Shown piece by piece: positions 47,099 through 60,059 of a DNA stretch of 64,000 nt. Position 1 is the stretch's first letter; every line of letters begins with the position of its first letter. Under the pieces are notes generated by a model. It was given only the letters and a program-made list of their open reading frames with translations, was not told the origin of the DNA and did not search any database. Source of the DNA: Polytolypa hystricis UAMH7299 (Eukaryota; Ascomycota; Eurotiomycetes; Onygenales); NCBI GenBank assembly GCA_002573605.1, contig PDNA01000067.1, forward strand, positions 1-64,000, in the 5' to 3' direction. The position numbers were made by a program, and so were the translations under genes.

Positions 47099-50000
47099 AG
47101 ACGTATGAAACGAGGATCAGCCGATGACATGGATTGCCATCAGGTATTTTTGGACCAACTCAACTTGACAAGAGGCGGGTGCATTGCCTTCCAGTCCTAT
47201 CAGTCATAATTGCCATTTCAGTTAGGTGCCTGACAAATATTTTACCCCGCTATCAATCCAACGCCGTTCTTCACAGACAACTTCGGTTCGACCAACCATC
47301 TCTATTCTTATACCCATACCTTAGAATAGAAATGACGTAATACGTACTGTACGTAGGCGAAGACCACCCCACTGGCAACTGCCAGAACTTGCAATTGTGA
47401 AATCTGTACCCCGTACGGAGTATGATGATTCGAATTGATTTGCACCTCCTCGGTGCAGCTTCCCGAACATGGCAGGACTTGCCCCATTGAAGGTGGCATC
47501 TGGGACCGCCCGAAGCGCTAGACGGGTGAAGACCCTTAGTTTTTTTTTTCTTTCCCTTGGCGACTTTATCTGGTTTCCCTCCTTTTTCATGCAACTCTGA
47601 TTGGCAATCCAGATATCTGAACGTTCGAGCTCGTCGTGAAAGAGTCCAGCCTAGAGACGGGGAGGTGTCAATGGTGGCGTAGTGTTGCGCAGGACAATGC
47701 ATATTATTAGCTTCGGTTAGCGTATGTATGTTCAACGCACCTAGTCACTAGTTGAGAAGAGGCCCTGCAAATCCACGATAATAAAGATTAGCTATGCACT
47801 TTGAGCCGAACACCGCCATGAACATTTCGGCTTTGTTATAGGTTCACCTGTGACTGTTATTAACTCATGTAGGTATTTGATCGGCAAGGCAACCTGGAGG
47901 ATACTTGACATTCATCAGGCAGTTGAGTTCCAGACCAAGGACAGCCTAATGCATGTATTGCATTAGCCTGCCTGCAGAATGTGCGTTGTCACATTCTGGA
48001 TTTTCCGGTCACTTTTACCCAAACCACTGGGGTGGCACCGTGAAGATCAGTATCTGATGCATCCACGCTTGCCAAGATTCCGAGTGATCTCTCGCGGTCA
48101 ACGTGCGTAACATCGATTCTTGACTAATGGAAATATCCCCTGGTTGCTGTTCTTGAGGGGGAAAAAGGAAAGAAAAAAAAGAAGCGGGCCTTCCAGGCAA
48201 AATGTCAACGACCTCGTGTATATCGGCTTTGCACGCCCAAGATACCGAAGGATATCAACTTACAGAGTCTAGTTCATTATGGAAAATTGATGCATCATGG
48301 AACCTTCTTTCAACGTCCAATCAACTGATCAGATCGTGGTAGCATGTCCAGTGGCCCGAAGCTATATGCGGAGTACCGGACGTGGACCAGGGAGCCCACC
48401 AGGGTTGTTTGTTAAAAAGATAAACCCATGATTGCGTCGAGATGAATACCACTCGTCTTTCAATTGGAAAATGTAGGAGCAACACAAAGCGACGCCACCA
48501 AGCACATAATAACAACAAATCCAGGCGACAATCCTATCTAAAGACCCAAACGATGGGGATGCGGCGTACGGAGTGGATGACAACAAATCATCCTAGCTTG
48601 CACAATCGGAAAAGATTTCGAGGACTTCTTGCGATGCTCTTCTCCACATGTATGTAAACCTTGTTACCTGCACGAAATGGGTTATTCTTTATTTTTGGAC
48701 CTTGGTTTCCACATAGTAGTTGACAACTAGCAGGCGACTCTGGACAGGTAGACTTGCGAATGCTTGCAGCTGAGGTTTCGAATATTGTCATCAAAGAAGG
48801 GCACCATTGAGAGTAAATTACGTGCTTTCTGTCGGTGTTGCTTCCGACCGAGTGATGTTGGCCAGTCGTAGGATGCGCCAATCAAGGACTGGTATTTTGG
48901 GTTAGGAGTGTGGCTTTTGAACTCCACGCGAAACATTGCCTCCCGCCCTGAAATGCCCATATTTTTGGTGACAAGGAGCGAAGTGTATCCACACCGAGCG
49001 ATCTTTTAGCTAAGAGGTGCGGAAACTGTCCATGGATGCTTCGGTCATGGTATCAATATATGCCGGGAAATTGCGGATGCATAACCTTAAGCGTCCAGAA
49101 AGGAAGCTGTCTTGGGAAGGTGGGTCATACAGTGGTAAAATGCTCGCTTGGACATGATCAGAAAGCTGGGTAGTTTTTCACTACTATTTGCATTGTAATG
49201 GTCGACAACTATTTCATGTGACCATTGTATTCGATGTCTTTTGCAAAAGAAATAAAAATAAAAACCCCAAGGCTTGGGGAACCATGGCTGCCGGGTTCGT
49301 TTGGTTCCACCCAACGCGGGCGGAATGGATATTCCCTGCAAATACACATGTATACAAACCAAAGTTGAGGTGCTGTCATTCTTGCTAGAGTCTGTCACAG
49401 GCTTGGCTAAAGCGGGTGTGGTGAACTCTGTAGCCAGGGTACCTTAAAGTTGGGCAGGCAGTTTGTTAAAAGCGAATGTGAAGAGCGATTGGCAATTTGG
49501 TCTGATGGATAGCAATTAACTTCAGCCACCAGTGGTCGGGAACCGGGGGGAGGTCCCAAACGTTGAATCAAGCTTAAACTTCTTACCATAGCATCCATGT
49601 GACGTTGTTTGATGCATTAGACCAGCAGCTGTCGATCGAATACATCACGCTAACGATCATTTCGCCTCAGAATGACCAAAGGGCTCACACAGGCTATCTG
49701 GAATCCACAATGTTAGTCTACCAAGAACATAGCGAATGAGCAACTTCATCAGTGTGCCTGTGGGTCGAGTATGGTTGGCAGTCGAGGTGCTTTCCGGTCA
49801 GATATAACCCACCAGACAGATTTGTTCCTTTAGTATAAGAACATACATCCTCCTGTTCTTAGATGAGGGATAGAGATATCCACAAGCCCTCCCTAAACGA
49901 CCAAGAACTCACACAAGTCACCGGAACGCCAGATCAAGTATTCTCACAATGCTCTTCCACCTTTTTCAAGCATCACCGCAGAGCGAAGCAGCAGACGCGC

Positions 50001-53000
50001 TGTATATCCCCTTACTGCAACAGGGCAATACTTATGTAAGGGGGGAGAGAGTATACATGTCTCCGGTAAGTTAAAGCTCTGTGAGGAGGATTTTAACTTA
50101 CACATATATTGACGGTGTTGTCTGTCAGATGCCCGGTGTTAAATGCCCTAAATGCCTAGAAAACAGAAAGGAAACCTGGGTAATTCCAGGGAAAGACTGC
50201 CATGTCTGTGGCCATTCGTGCTAAATTCAGTAAGTCCCATACCGTGAGCAAACACGAGAGTGTACTGACTAGTAAATATAAGTAGTAGGACAGAACGCTC
50301 GAACGACGTCGGTAGTTCAGCAAGGAACAAGCGCGCTGATGTGATATTTCCGGTTGCATATTTCATTCCTTTCTCATGTTGATTGGGGTCCAAGCATGCA
50401 TTCTAAATACACGGAGTTTTCGGGGGCTAAGAAAGGCCAGAGAAGGTGCCGAAGGAGAAAGGGATAGCACCCCTATCGTTGTTATGAGACAGTAACTTTG
50501 AAGGGGCATACCAAGTGGATGCCGTCCGTGTATCCTTTATTCAGTTTCCCAACGCTCTTTACGTGGCCAGGTAGCCATGTTCCGATGATGAATATTATTT
50601 AATTTCCCAGCAAACCGACTGCCCCAACGTGCAATGAGCTTACTTAAATTGGAAACCATTAAAAGTAACACCATTAAAGGTAGGCGCAGAAGGATCAGTC
50701 GGGCAAAGACGTGTAAACAGCCTTGGGTAAAAGCGAGGTTCTTAAGCTAGCGTACGAAGGCATGTAGAATATGCCTTCTGGGGGGCTAGGAGAATAGCCA
50801 AGGTAAAGAGGATGTCATCTCATCAATTCAAAGCTAAACAAGTAGATGGCTAGCGGCTTTGTAATGTGTGTTTGCTTCACCGCATGTATTCGTGTAGGAA
50901 AGTTCGCAGCTTCACTGTGATAGTACTGGTGAGCGAAAATCGTATACAGGCAGGTAGAAAAGTCAACTTACACTTCGGAGAAGTGGACATCTCGTCCCTT
51001 TGACCATGTAGCGCACCACAGATGTCATATGCAGTATCTTCTATGTGGAGGTTGAAGGGAGAGAAAGAGGAGTTGAGGGTGACGTTGAGATAACCTCATG
51101 ACCCTTCCCGCGCCCTCCCGGTTAAGCGAATGATGTCTGTGCGTAGACAGCATGCACCTGCCAGCACTAACCCCCATCGGCAACACAACCCATACCACCT
51201 TGTCAGCAGGAGGCAATGATAGAGCCAGCTGCTGTTAGGTTGTCACGATGCCGAAAAAATCGTGTTCCTTGTGTCGAGCAAGAGCCATCGACAATCATCA
51301 ACAGCAATATTCGTGCTTCCAGCCAGAATCACAGGTTCATGCCAATTGCCCTGATTTTCAAGCACAGGCGGCCTATCCACCCATCTCGGTGGGTTGAAAG
51401 GCGAATGGCGGCTATTGACGGCAGGTAGTTGGGTGCACATATATCTGCCGGAATCTGGGATGAGCAATGTGCTATGATTCGTTCTGAAGAAGAGCTTGAT
51501 TTTCGGGCTCATGTTTCCCCCAACCTCGACCCCACCGATTCAAGGTACTTGATCACCTGCGATGCGAACTTTCTGGTGTCATGTGGGCCAGAATAAACAC
51601 GCTAGCCAACGAAATCATCGCTAAGTTCTGAGAGTCTATGTGAAAGGATGCATACAAGGTCCAAGGCCGAATCCTATGCACTATTTCTTACGTCAACCAG
51701 AGCAGTTTAGCAGGAGTGTTCTGAGACTTTTTGCCTCGTTTCCGCGTGGAGCCTGAAATCCCACAAGAGCACCGAAAATCCGAAACGGGCATACCGAGGG
51801 TTGTCCTGGCGTGACCCGGCACAGCGTCCATTGGTGACCCGACTATCTGGTTTGCAATATGGAAAATTTGCATCTATCCAATCATATGTCATGAGAGCTT
51901 CCTGTGGGTGTGCCGTGCTTACAGTCCTATGTGCATTCGATTTTGGCTGAAGGCCCAAGGCCCTAGGTGCCGCTCAGACCTCCTTGCTTGGTGCAGCTAA
52001 GTTGGCAATTTTAGTCAAGAGCCTCATCTGATTCCTTGCACTGGTTAGAAGACCCAAATCTTAGGCATATTGATGATTCGCCACGGCACACATAGCTCCT
52101 CCGAGTTGCAACATGGGACTGTTGCAAAGAAGCAGGCATCGAGGGAAGATCTGACAGCTATTGTTGGCGAGACGTTGGATTGATGCCATTTTGTATCCTT
52201 CTTGCTCAACAAACACGAGATAATATGGATTTGCCTTCGACGCTCTGGACGCTACCGCGGTCCCCAGCACAGCTAGCTTGCCTCTCGCTGTATTGATTGA
52301 CCCCCCATGGGCGAGCAGGTCCGGGGAGAGAAAGAGAGAAATATATAGAAACGGTGAGTTCCAAAAGCTCTATAACAAAGAGTTTCCAACGTGGGGAACG
52401 GGGGAGTGTGAAATATCTTTCAACGTTCAATTAAATGGAGTCCAGGTTTTGAGCGCCAATGGCAGGCTACGAATTGCCAATACGTAATGGCCTGAGCATT
52501 CCCATTTTGAAACTTGCCAAATTTGACCTCGGGATTCTTTCTGATTGAATAAGGCATTTTGTCCCAAATGCAGAAACCATCAAATGCTGAATACGATATA
52601 GCCGGTATGTATGTTCTTTGTATAGTATGTACATGAGCGAGTAGTAGCATATGGCAGAGGGCCTTTTGCGAAGAAAAAGCGAGGGTGATCCCGTGCCAGC
52701 CGAGGCCTGCCAAACAAACCAATAGGCTGATCCTCTATTCCAAAGTGACCCGAATGCAAAGGCCCACATTCTCGGATTTTCCCTCTCCTTTCACCTTGCT
52801 TACAGACAGCAACCCCATGGACAAAGAACGACTAGACCAAATAAAAGGGAAACCTACAACAAAGACACGCCCATGCTACATCCCAGAATTCCCTTGCTGA
52901 ATATTGATCTTCTGTGGTATGGTGTTTTTGCCATGCCTATCCAACTAGTATCTTCGGTTGATTCCACCTTAAATTTTGCCATATGGATAGGAGTATCAGC

Positions 53001-53299
53001 ACATCTCTACACCTGGCTGACATCATAAATTTTCCAAGCAGCGAAACACCCCGCTCAGCCCTGCGCTACAAAACAACGTTACTCATTCGTGTGAAATTTG
53101 AATATCTCCTAGATGAGACGCTGGAGGTGGTAACCATCATCAGCCACCTGCGTTGGGAACCTGCTAACAAGATGCGAGCTCGCGTTTCTTGGTGTGTCGC
53201 TTTCATTCTCAACCGAACATGAAAGAAAAGTGGTTTGCCATAGTACAGTACGGCGGACTAAATCGACAAAGCTCCCAAAATTCAATGAGTTTTGAAAAA
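47099..53299. other. 6.2-kb gene-poor region next to the AT-rich block
   Basis: I read both strands and found no family signature, no convincing split gene, no tRNA and no long repeat. Open frames are short (60-154 codons) and scattered in all frames. Base composition is still ordinary with CpG present, so the region differs from the AT-rich block that follows. The first bases should be the phospholipase C 3' UTR. Confidence 0.5.
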
Positions 53300-54762
53300 C
53301 ACTAGTAATCTCAAATGCCATACACTGATCTTTATTATCAAACAATATATACAAACAGAGCAAAATAAACAAGAATTTTCATTTAATATCAAAATAAAAG
53401 ACTAAAAATAGATAATAAAATAGATAATAAAATAAAAAATAAAATAAAAAATTTAATAAAATCTATAGCAATTTTTATAAGTTTTCAGTTATTATTATAT
53501 AAAGATACTGGACAAGTTTTATATTCTTTATTTAAATAATAATATATTTTATATGAATTATACAGAGATTAATTATTTAAAAATAAGATTAATATATTGA
53601 TTGCTATAAATTTAAGTATTACTTACTTTTAAAGAGATTAATTAAATAGAATTCAGTTGCCTCTTGAAAAGCTTCAAGGGCAGAGGCCTGAATCTGATTT
53701 ACAGTATTGAATCTCTCTACTATAATCTTATAGATAATATACTGGAAGGAGAACTTGCAGATAAAGAGCTCAATAAATTTCTAATAATACTAGATTTTAT
53801 ATAGATTAACAGCTATTTATATATTATTAATATTGAATTCTAGAGAGAAAGATATAAATACTTACTTCTTAGCCTGAAATAGTATTTCTTTCTATCTATT
53901 AATAAAGTTTTTTTTATAGTTTTAGCAGTAAGATTCTTTCTTGAAATCTTGTCTTCAGTTGTCTTGTATACTGAAAGAATTTTATCTCTATTTCAAGCAG
54001 CAATATTAGCCTGACAGGCTGTTACAGGCTTAGCTATATTCAATTACTGGTAAATTTCTAGATAATCTGTTAAATTTTATCTATTAAATTCTAGATTCTG
54101 AGATTAGTATAATAATTGTCATATTTCTAAAATTTATATACTGTAGAAAGATAAAGGGATAGTAGAATAAAAGAAAAAAAAATTCTTAAAAAATTCTTAA
54201 AAAAAAAGAGCTGAGAAAGAGATTTAAATAAATAAATTAGAAAAAGTACTGAGAATAAAGAGAAATATCAGTATATACTTTAATTTCTATTAAAATAAAT
54301 AGAGAAGTAAGTATTTGCTAATTATATTATTAAAATATATTTAATAATACTTCAATCTTGATTTTTTATTGTATTATTAAATAATATAATATTTAATAAT
54401 AATCTTTTAAGCTCCAGCTCCAGATAGTTATTAAAGTCTTTTATTATATTATAAAGATTCTAATAGCTGAAGTATTATTAAAAAGAATATATATATATTT
54501 ATTCTCTAAACTTTTTTAATCTTTTCAAATTTTATTTTATTTTATCTTTAAATTACTACTGTCTATTTCTTTTATAACTATATTTATAGCTATTCAATCT
54601 ACTAATATACTTTCTTAATCTTATAGACCCTCTTCTAGTACTACTATTAGCTGTAAATATAAGTTAGAAAGTAAGCTATCTAATAATTTTTATATAAAAA
54701 AAGCCTGTAAATAAGCTGAAAATATAGACTTTATTATATATAAGATCAAGCTTGTAAATAGA

Positions 54763-55409
54763 TGTTAGAGGGTTTGATCTAGTCTGGTCAGGGTATTTTG
54801 TACTGGTAGAGCTGAAGTAGGGAATAGCTTAACAATAATAAAAGTTTAAAGGGCTTTGGAGGGTGGCAAGTATTAGAGAGACTTGATCAATTACTTCAAG
54901 GGCTTAAAGCAGTAGAATACTGAGGTGTGAGTTAGATCTTGAAATAAGTTCTTATAGAAAGATACAAGCAAACTCTGGTTATAGTAAAATAATAAAGTTA
55001 TAGATATTTTTGCAGATTCAAACTATAGAGCTCTAGATTACTATAGTTAGAATTTTAACTGATAGTAGAGATAAAATAATAAACTGAGATAATTGTAAAG
55101 AATTATAAGAACTTTTCTGAATAATAGATAAAAACTTATTTTTATATACAACTCTAGAATTCCAGAGTAGTTCTTAGCAAGATCTTCTTAAGTAGTTCTA
55201 AATAGACTTTTCTTTGAGTAGTTTTAAATAAACTTTTTCTTGAATAATTCTAAACAGACTTCTCTTTAAATAGTTTTAAATAAATTATTCTGCTAAAATT
55301 TATTATAGACTCTTCTGTTATATAACTTTCTCAGATCTGAATTTATCTTTCTAGAGATAATCTCTTCTGCTATTTAATTACTCTGAAAATATACTGTAGA
55401 TCTGTAATA
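54763..55409 (-). repeat. LTR, 3' end of the minus-strand gypsy element
   Basis: This 647-bp sequence is an inverted copy of 59161-59810, with about 650 bp alignable by eye from end to end. The outer end reads TGTTA; the inner end reads TAATA where the other copy has TAACA, a single C-to-T change. A TATA-like box (TATATAAAAA type) reads on the minus strand, which sets the sense of the LTR. A polypurine tract directly abuts its inner end, as expected for a 3' LTR. Confidence 0.85.
55170..55290 (-). repeat. About 30-bp tandem repeat inside the LTR
   Basis: Four diverged copies of a unit containing AGTAGTTTTAAATAGACTT-like sequence lie in a row. The same array occurs at about 59275-59395 in the other LTR, in reverse orientation and less mutated. 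Confidence 0.7.
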
Positions 55410-55423
55410 TTATCTCCTTTTCT
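55410..55423 (-). other. Polypurine tract of the minus-strand gypsy element
   Basis: The minus strand reads GAAAAGGAGATAA immediately before the LTR start. In LTR retrotransposons the polypurine tract primes plus-strand DNA synthesis and always abuts the 3' LTR, so its position fixes the orientation of this element. Confidence 0.75.
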
Positions 55424-56599
55424 ACAGTATTCTTGTTCCAAGAATAAATAATCTTTCTGTTATCAGTTATTCTTTTATATCTATAAGATTTTTTATTTTC
55501 TATAAGTTCTACTATATTTATCATGCTATACAAACTTCTTTTATTTTATTTTCTTCAAAATTATTACTCAGAGCAGGTTTGCTTCACTGATTTAATTAAC
55601 TACTATAGCAGTATTTTTAATTTTTCTTGTAACAGTTGTTTTTTATTTTCTTCTCTGTATATTATAATAGATTTCTACAGCTTGTCCTGTTTATTATATC
55701 TCTGTAAAAATAAGTATTGTACAAGTAAGATCTATATCAATTAAAATCTTCTTTTCTTATTAAAGGAAAAAAAGTAAATATCTTTCTATCTTGTCACTCA
55801 GAACTGCAATATAAAGATTTTTATAAAAGAAATAAATTATCTGAAATCTATTCTAATTCCTCTTCAAAGTATACTCTTTAAAAAACTGGATAAGTACTTT
55901 CTGCTCTGTTATTATTTTACTTTATTATCTGATCAGATCAGTCAGTTAGCTTTTCTTAATTAATCTATTTTAAAATTATCTGATCTGCTGTTGATTTGTT
56001 CTTTTATTGGAGATATCTTTTTACTTTCTCCTGATAATTTTACAAATTTCTAGCTGGTTTCTAGGTATTTTCTTCAGTAAAGTAATCTTTTTATTTCACT
56101 AAATAGTGTATTTCTCTATCAATCTGACCTTGTCCTAGAATTTCTTTAACTTTGTATTTATTTTTGTCTTTAACTTTAATTTTTCTATGTCTAGTATTCT
56201 AGCTAGCTTTTTCTATTAGCAATATATAGAATACTAGATATATTTACATTGTTTTTAATAGCTCTAGTTTGTAATTAAGTTCTGATATTTTTTATTAAAT
56301 TCTGAATAATCCTAGTTTCTTAAAGTCCAACTTCTTGCTTGATTGTTTTATTTTGATATTTTTTTGTAGAAGATATACTTTCTCTCTTTCTCTAAATCTA
56401 GGTATATTCCTATATCTTTTATTATAATAGGCTTTTATTTTTTTATTGGTAAATTTAATATTATTGTATAAGTCTTTATATATTTTTCTTAATTTCTGAG
56501 CTATTATCTTGCCTTTATAACTTCAGTTTAATACTTTCAGTAAGCTTCTTTCAATTATTGATTCTTTTCTGTAGTTTATAAAGAATAGTATCATTCCAG

Positions 56600-59160
56600 T
56601 TATTGTATATTTCAAACTATTATATACAAATTATACTATTAGTAGCAATCCTGTCTAATTTTCCTAATTATAATCTATATAGTATCTTAGATACTGTTCT
56701 AGTATCTGATTAAGCTTTTCTGTTTATCTGTCTATCTACAGATAATATACTGTTAATATTTTATACCTGACTCTAAGTTACTATATTAATATTTGCTAGA
56801 AATATTCTATAAAGTATATATCTCAATCTGTAATCTATTCAGTAGATAATCTATAATTAGTAATTATTCATTTAATAATTATTCCTGATAATTTTTTTAT
56901 ACTTAACTTTTCTGTATATACTATAAAATATTTATACTTTGAAAGTATATCTGTTAGTACTAATATAGTATTATATATTTATCTATTGTTTATTAATTCT
57001 AGTAGCTTTACTATAAAATCTATTAAAACTTATTTTTATAGAGCTTTAAATCTTAGTATCAGCTGTAAATATCTATATTTTTTGTATTATACTGTCTTGC
57101 TTTTCTGATACAGATTATATTCTCTAATATATTTCTAAATATTTAACTACATCTCTAGCCAGTAATATATTCTGATAATTTTGTCAATTATTTTCTTATT
57201 TTCAAAATATCCTGCTGTTGAACTATTATATCTTTACTGAATTATTTTATATTATATTGTTTTCAGTATATATACTCTATTCTGGTATAGTACTAATCTA
57301 TCTTATCTTATTATTCCTTCAACTTTCAGGATTAACTCAGTATTTTCTTTTTTAATTTCTTATTATAATCTTTCTTTCAAGGAAGATTTTAATATAACAG
57401 TCTGGATTATATTTATAGCAGTTTAGTTAAATATTAACTTTTTCTAATTCTGTATAAAAAGAGTTCTCTTTTCCTTCTTTTTATTTTTTATTAAGTCTGC
57501 CTAGCAGCTTAGTATATCTGTTTATATATTGTCTGTTTCTTTGCAATACTGTATTTAAAAGTTGTACTAAGCAAGAGTTTTATACTATTTTACTTGCTAT
57601 CTAGTCAACTCTTTCATTGTTATAAAGTATTGCAGGTTACTGTAATCTGACAGTACAAGTATCTAGTATTTTATATTCTGAAATTCAACTCTTTATTTCT
57701 TGAAAGCACTTATAATTGCTAATAATTCTTTATTATAAATATTGTAGTTTAGTTCAGCTGATATCAGTAATCTTGTATAATATACTATTAGCTTTAGCTT
57801 GTTATTCAGTTTTTGTTATTGTATTCTTGCTCCAATTGCTCTATTAAATATATTAATATTAACTATTATTTCTTTTTCTAGATTATAGTGTATATATATA
57901 TCTTCTTTTTTAAATACTTTCTTAAATTCTTTAAAGATATTCTAATATTGCTTTATTTATTTAAAGATTTCTTCTTTTCAGAATAGATTAGTTAGCAGCT
58001 TTGTCTTTGCTGAGAAGCCTGCTATAAACTTTCAGTAGTAGTTTACAGTTCTATAAAATAACTGAATCTCTTTTACATTTATCAATATTAATTAGTTAAG
58101 TATTACTTGAACTTTTTCAAAATCTATCTATACTTCTTCTCCTGAGAGTATATATTTCAAAAACTTGATTTTTTTCTTGAAAAATTTATATTTTTTCAAA
58201 TTTAATAAGATATTATATTTCAAAAATCCTTATAGTACTTGCTGTATCTTTCTTTTATAGTCTTTTCTTATTTCTTTAGAATAGATTATAATATTATCAA
58301 GATAAACTGCAATAAAGTTTTCTAAGTACTTCTTTAATATATAATTTACCTATACTTATTATATTGCTGGTCTGTTAGTTACTTTAAAAAATATAACTAA
58401 ATATTTATACATTTTCTATAGTATGATAAATACTGTCTTTTATTTATTGTCTTCTCAGACTTATATCTAGTAAAATACTTTTTTTTAATTTAATATAGTA
58501 AACTATATATATCTGAGCAATATATCTTGTATTTGTTTAATCAGTAGTAATAGATATTAATTTAGTATTATTACATTGTTTACTGGTCTGTAGTTAATAC
58601 AGAATCTTTTTAATTTATCTTTTTTTAATATAAAGAGCAGTAGATATCCTCCTAGTACTTTTAATAGTTTAATATATTCTTTCACTCTTTTTTTATCTAT
58701 AAACTGTTCAATCAGTTTAAGTTTTTACTGTATATACCTTCTTATCCTGAAGTATCTGGGTATTTTATTTTTCTTAAAGTTTATTTTATAATTTCATAGC
58801 TGGTATTTCAGTAGTATAGTAGATAGTTTTTATTCTTTAAATAGAATTTAGAATTCTCTGAATTCTTCTAGTAGTTTTAGTAATAGCTTTTTATTTATTT
58901 ATTATTGCTGATTAACCTGATTTTTATTTTTACTAGTCTTGATCAATTATTCAGGCTTGTTCTAAAGTATTTTTTATATATCTGAAGTTTTTTTTTTTCT
59001 TGTTAAGTTTTAAACTCTTTTCAGTATTGTAATTTTTACTAAGTCTCAGATTTTCTAGTTAAAGAAGTAATTATATTTCTATCTCTTTATTTATTCCTTT
59101 TTCCAGCTAATATTTGAGTTATATTACTCTATTTAAAAGTGTTTTAAAATTAAGTCTAAT
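56600..59160 (-). pseudogene. Degenerate gypsy pol: reverse transcriptase, RNase H, integrase
   Basis: The domains can be read on the minus strand through many stops. RT: RRYIQ...LKLIEQFIDKK near 58.7 kb, KYLVIFFKVTNRPA (from a family motif like YLVMPFGLTNAPA) near 58.38 kb, and YLDNIIIYSKE (from YLDDILIYSK) near 58.28 kb, with the second catalytic Asp changed to Asn. RNase H: SAELNYNIYNKELLAI near 57.73 kb, followed by SDYSNLQYF near 57.63 kb. Integrase: RIYYWLEM and KYIREYNLYQKSK (zinc-binding part) near 57.1 kb, then IDFIVKLLELINNR and LTDILSKYKYFI of the core near 56.95 kb. The order RT-RH-IN defines Ty3/gypsy. Coding-like sequence runs right up to the LTR of the next element at 59161. 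Confidence 0.85.
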
Positions 59161-59810
59161 TGTTACAGATCTACAGTGTATCCCCAGAGTAATTGAATAG
59201 CAGAAGAGGTTATTCCTAGAAGGATAAATCCAGATCTAGGAAAGTTATATAATAGGAAAGTCTATGACAAGCCTTAGTAGAGTAGTCTGTTTGGAACTAC
59301 TCAAGAAATAGTCTGTTTGAAACTATTCAAGAGAGAGTCTGTTTGAAACTACCCAGGAAAGAGTCTGTCAAGGACTATTTCAGAAAACCTTGTCAGAAAC
59401 TACTCCAGAATTCTAGAGTTGTATATAAAAATAGATTTTTACTTATTATCTAGAGAAGTTCTTATAATTCCTTGCAATTATCTTAGTTTATTATTTTATT
59501 TCTACTATCAGTTAAAGTATTAACTATAGCAATCTAGAGCTCTATAGTTTAGATCTATAAGAATATCTATAACTTTATTACTTTACTATAGCCAGGGCTT
59601 GCTTGTATCTTTTTATAAGAACTTATTTCAAAGTTTAATCTATACCTTAGTATTCTCTTGCTTTAAGCCTTTGAAGTGATTAATCAAGTCTCTCTAATAC
59701 TTGCTACCTTTTAAAAGCTTTTTAAAACTTTTTATTATTATTATCTATTCTCTACTTCAGCTCTACTGGTATAGAATACTCTGACTAGACTAGGTTAAAA
59801 CCTTTTAACA
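59161..59810 (+). repeat. LTR, 5' end of a plus-strand gypsy element
   Basis: This 650-bp sequence begins TGTTACAGAT and ends TTTTAACA, giving TGTTA...TAACA ends. It is the reverse complement of 54763-55409 with many C/T differences and is the less mutated copy. A TATA-like box (TATATAAAAA) lies near 59412 in plus sense. The 5 bp on each side are CTAAT and ATAAT, which may be a target-site duplication with one later substitution. A degenerate gag follows downstream in the same sense. Confidence 0.85.
59275..59395 (+). repeat. About 30-bp tandem repeat inside the plus-strand LTR
   Basis: Units of the type AGTCTGTTTGAAACTA repeat four to five times. They match the array in the minus-strand LTR and mark this LTR family. 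Confidence 0.7.
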
Positions 59811-60059
59811 ATAATTGCCCCTCTTGATTGTTGAAAGAAATTAATAAAAAATATATATTTTACAGAGACAATATACTATTATCAAATATATATCTAATTT
59901 CTTATTCAGATTAATAGATTAATAGTCTGAACCTTACAGAGAAGTATATTTTTAACTAAAGATATTAAAAGAATTAATCAAGATAGTACTAGAATCTACA
60001 ACTAGTACTGATAACAATGTAAATATATTGCTGGTATAGATAGTAAAACTTGAACAAGT

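Larger units (their letters stand above)
54763..59160 (-). mobile_element. Ty3/gypsy retrotransposon, 5'-truncated, minus strand
   Basis: Reading leftward the element has degenerate pol (RT, RNase H, integrase), a roughly 800-bp 3' part, a polypurine tract and the 3' LTR. Its 5' part (5' LTR, gag and most of the protease region) is missing, because the sequence is interrupted at 59160/59161 by the LTR of a second element. Many in-frame stops replace Trp and Gln codons, the pattern left by C-to-T mutation on both strands. It cannot be active. Confidence 0.85.

Noticed and set aside
54763..59810. A 5-kb DNA transposon with 650-bp terminal inverted repeats
   Set aside because: The inverted sequences begin TGTTA and end TAACA, contain TATA-like boxes and, for the left copy, abut a polypurine tract. 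The interior reads as gypsy RT, RNase H and integrase. Two opposed LTR elements explain all of this.
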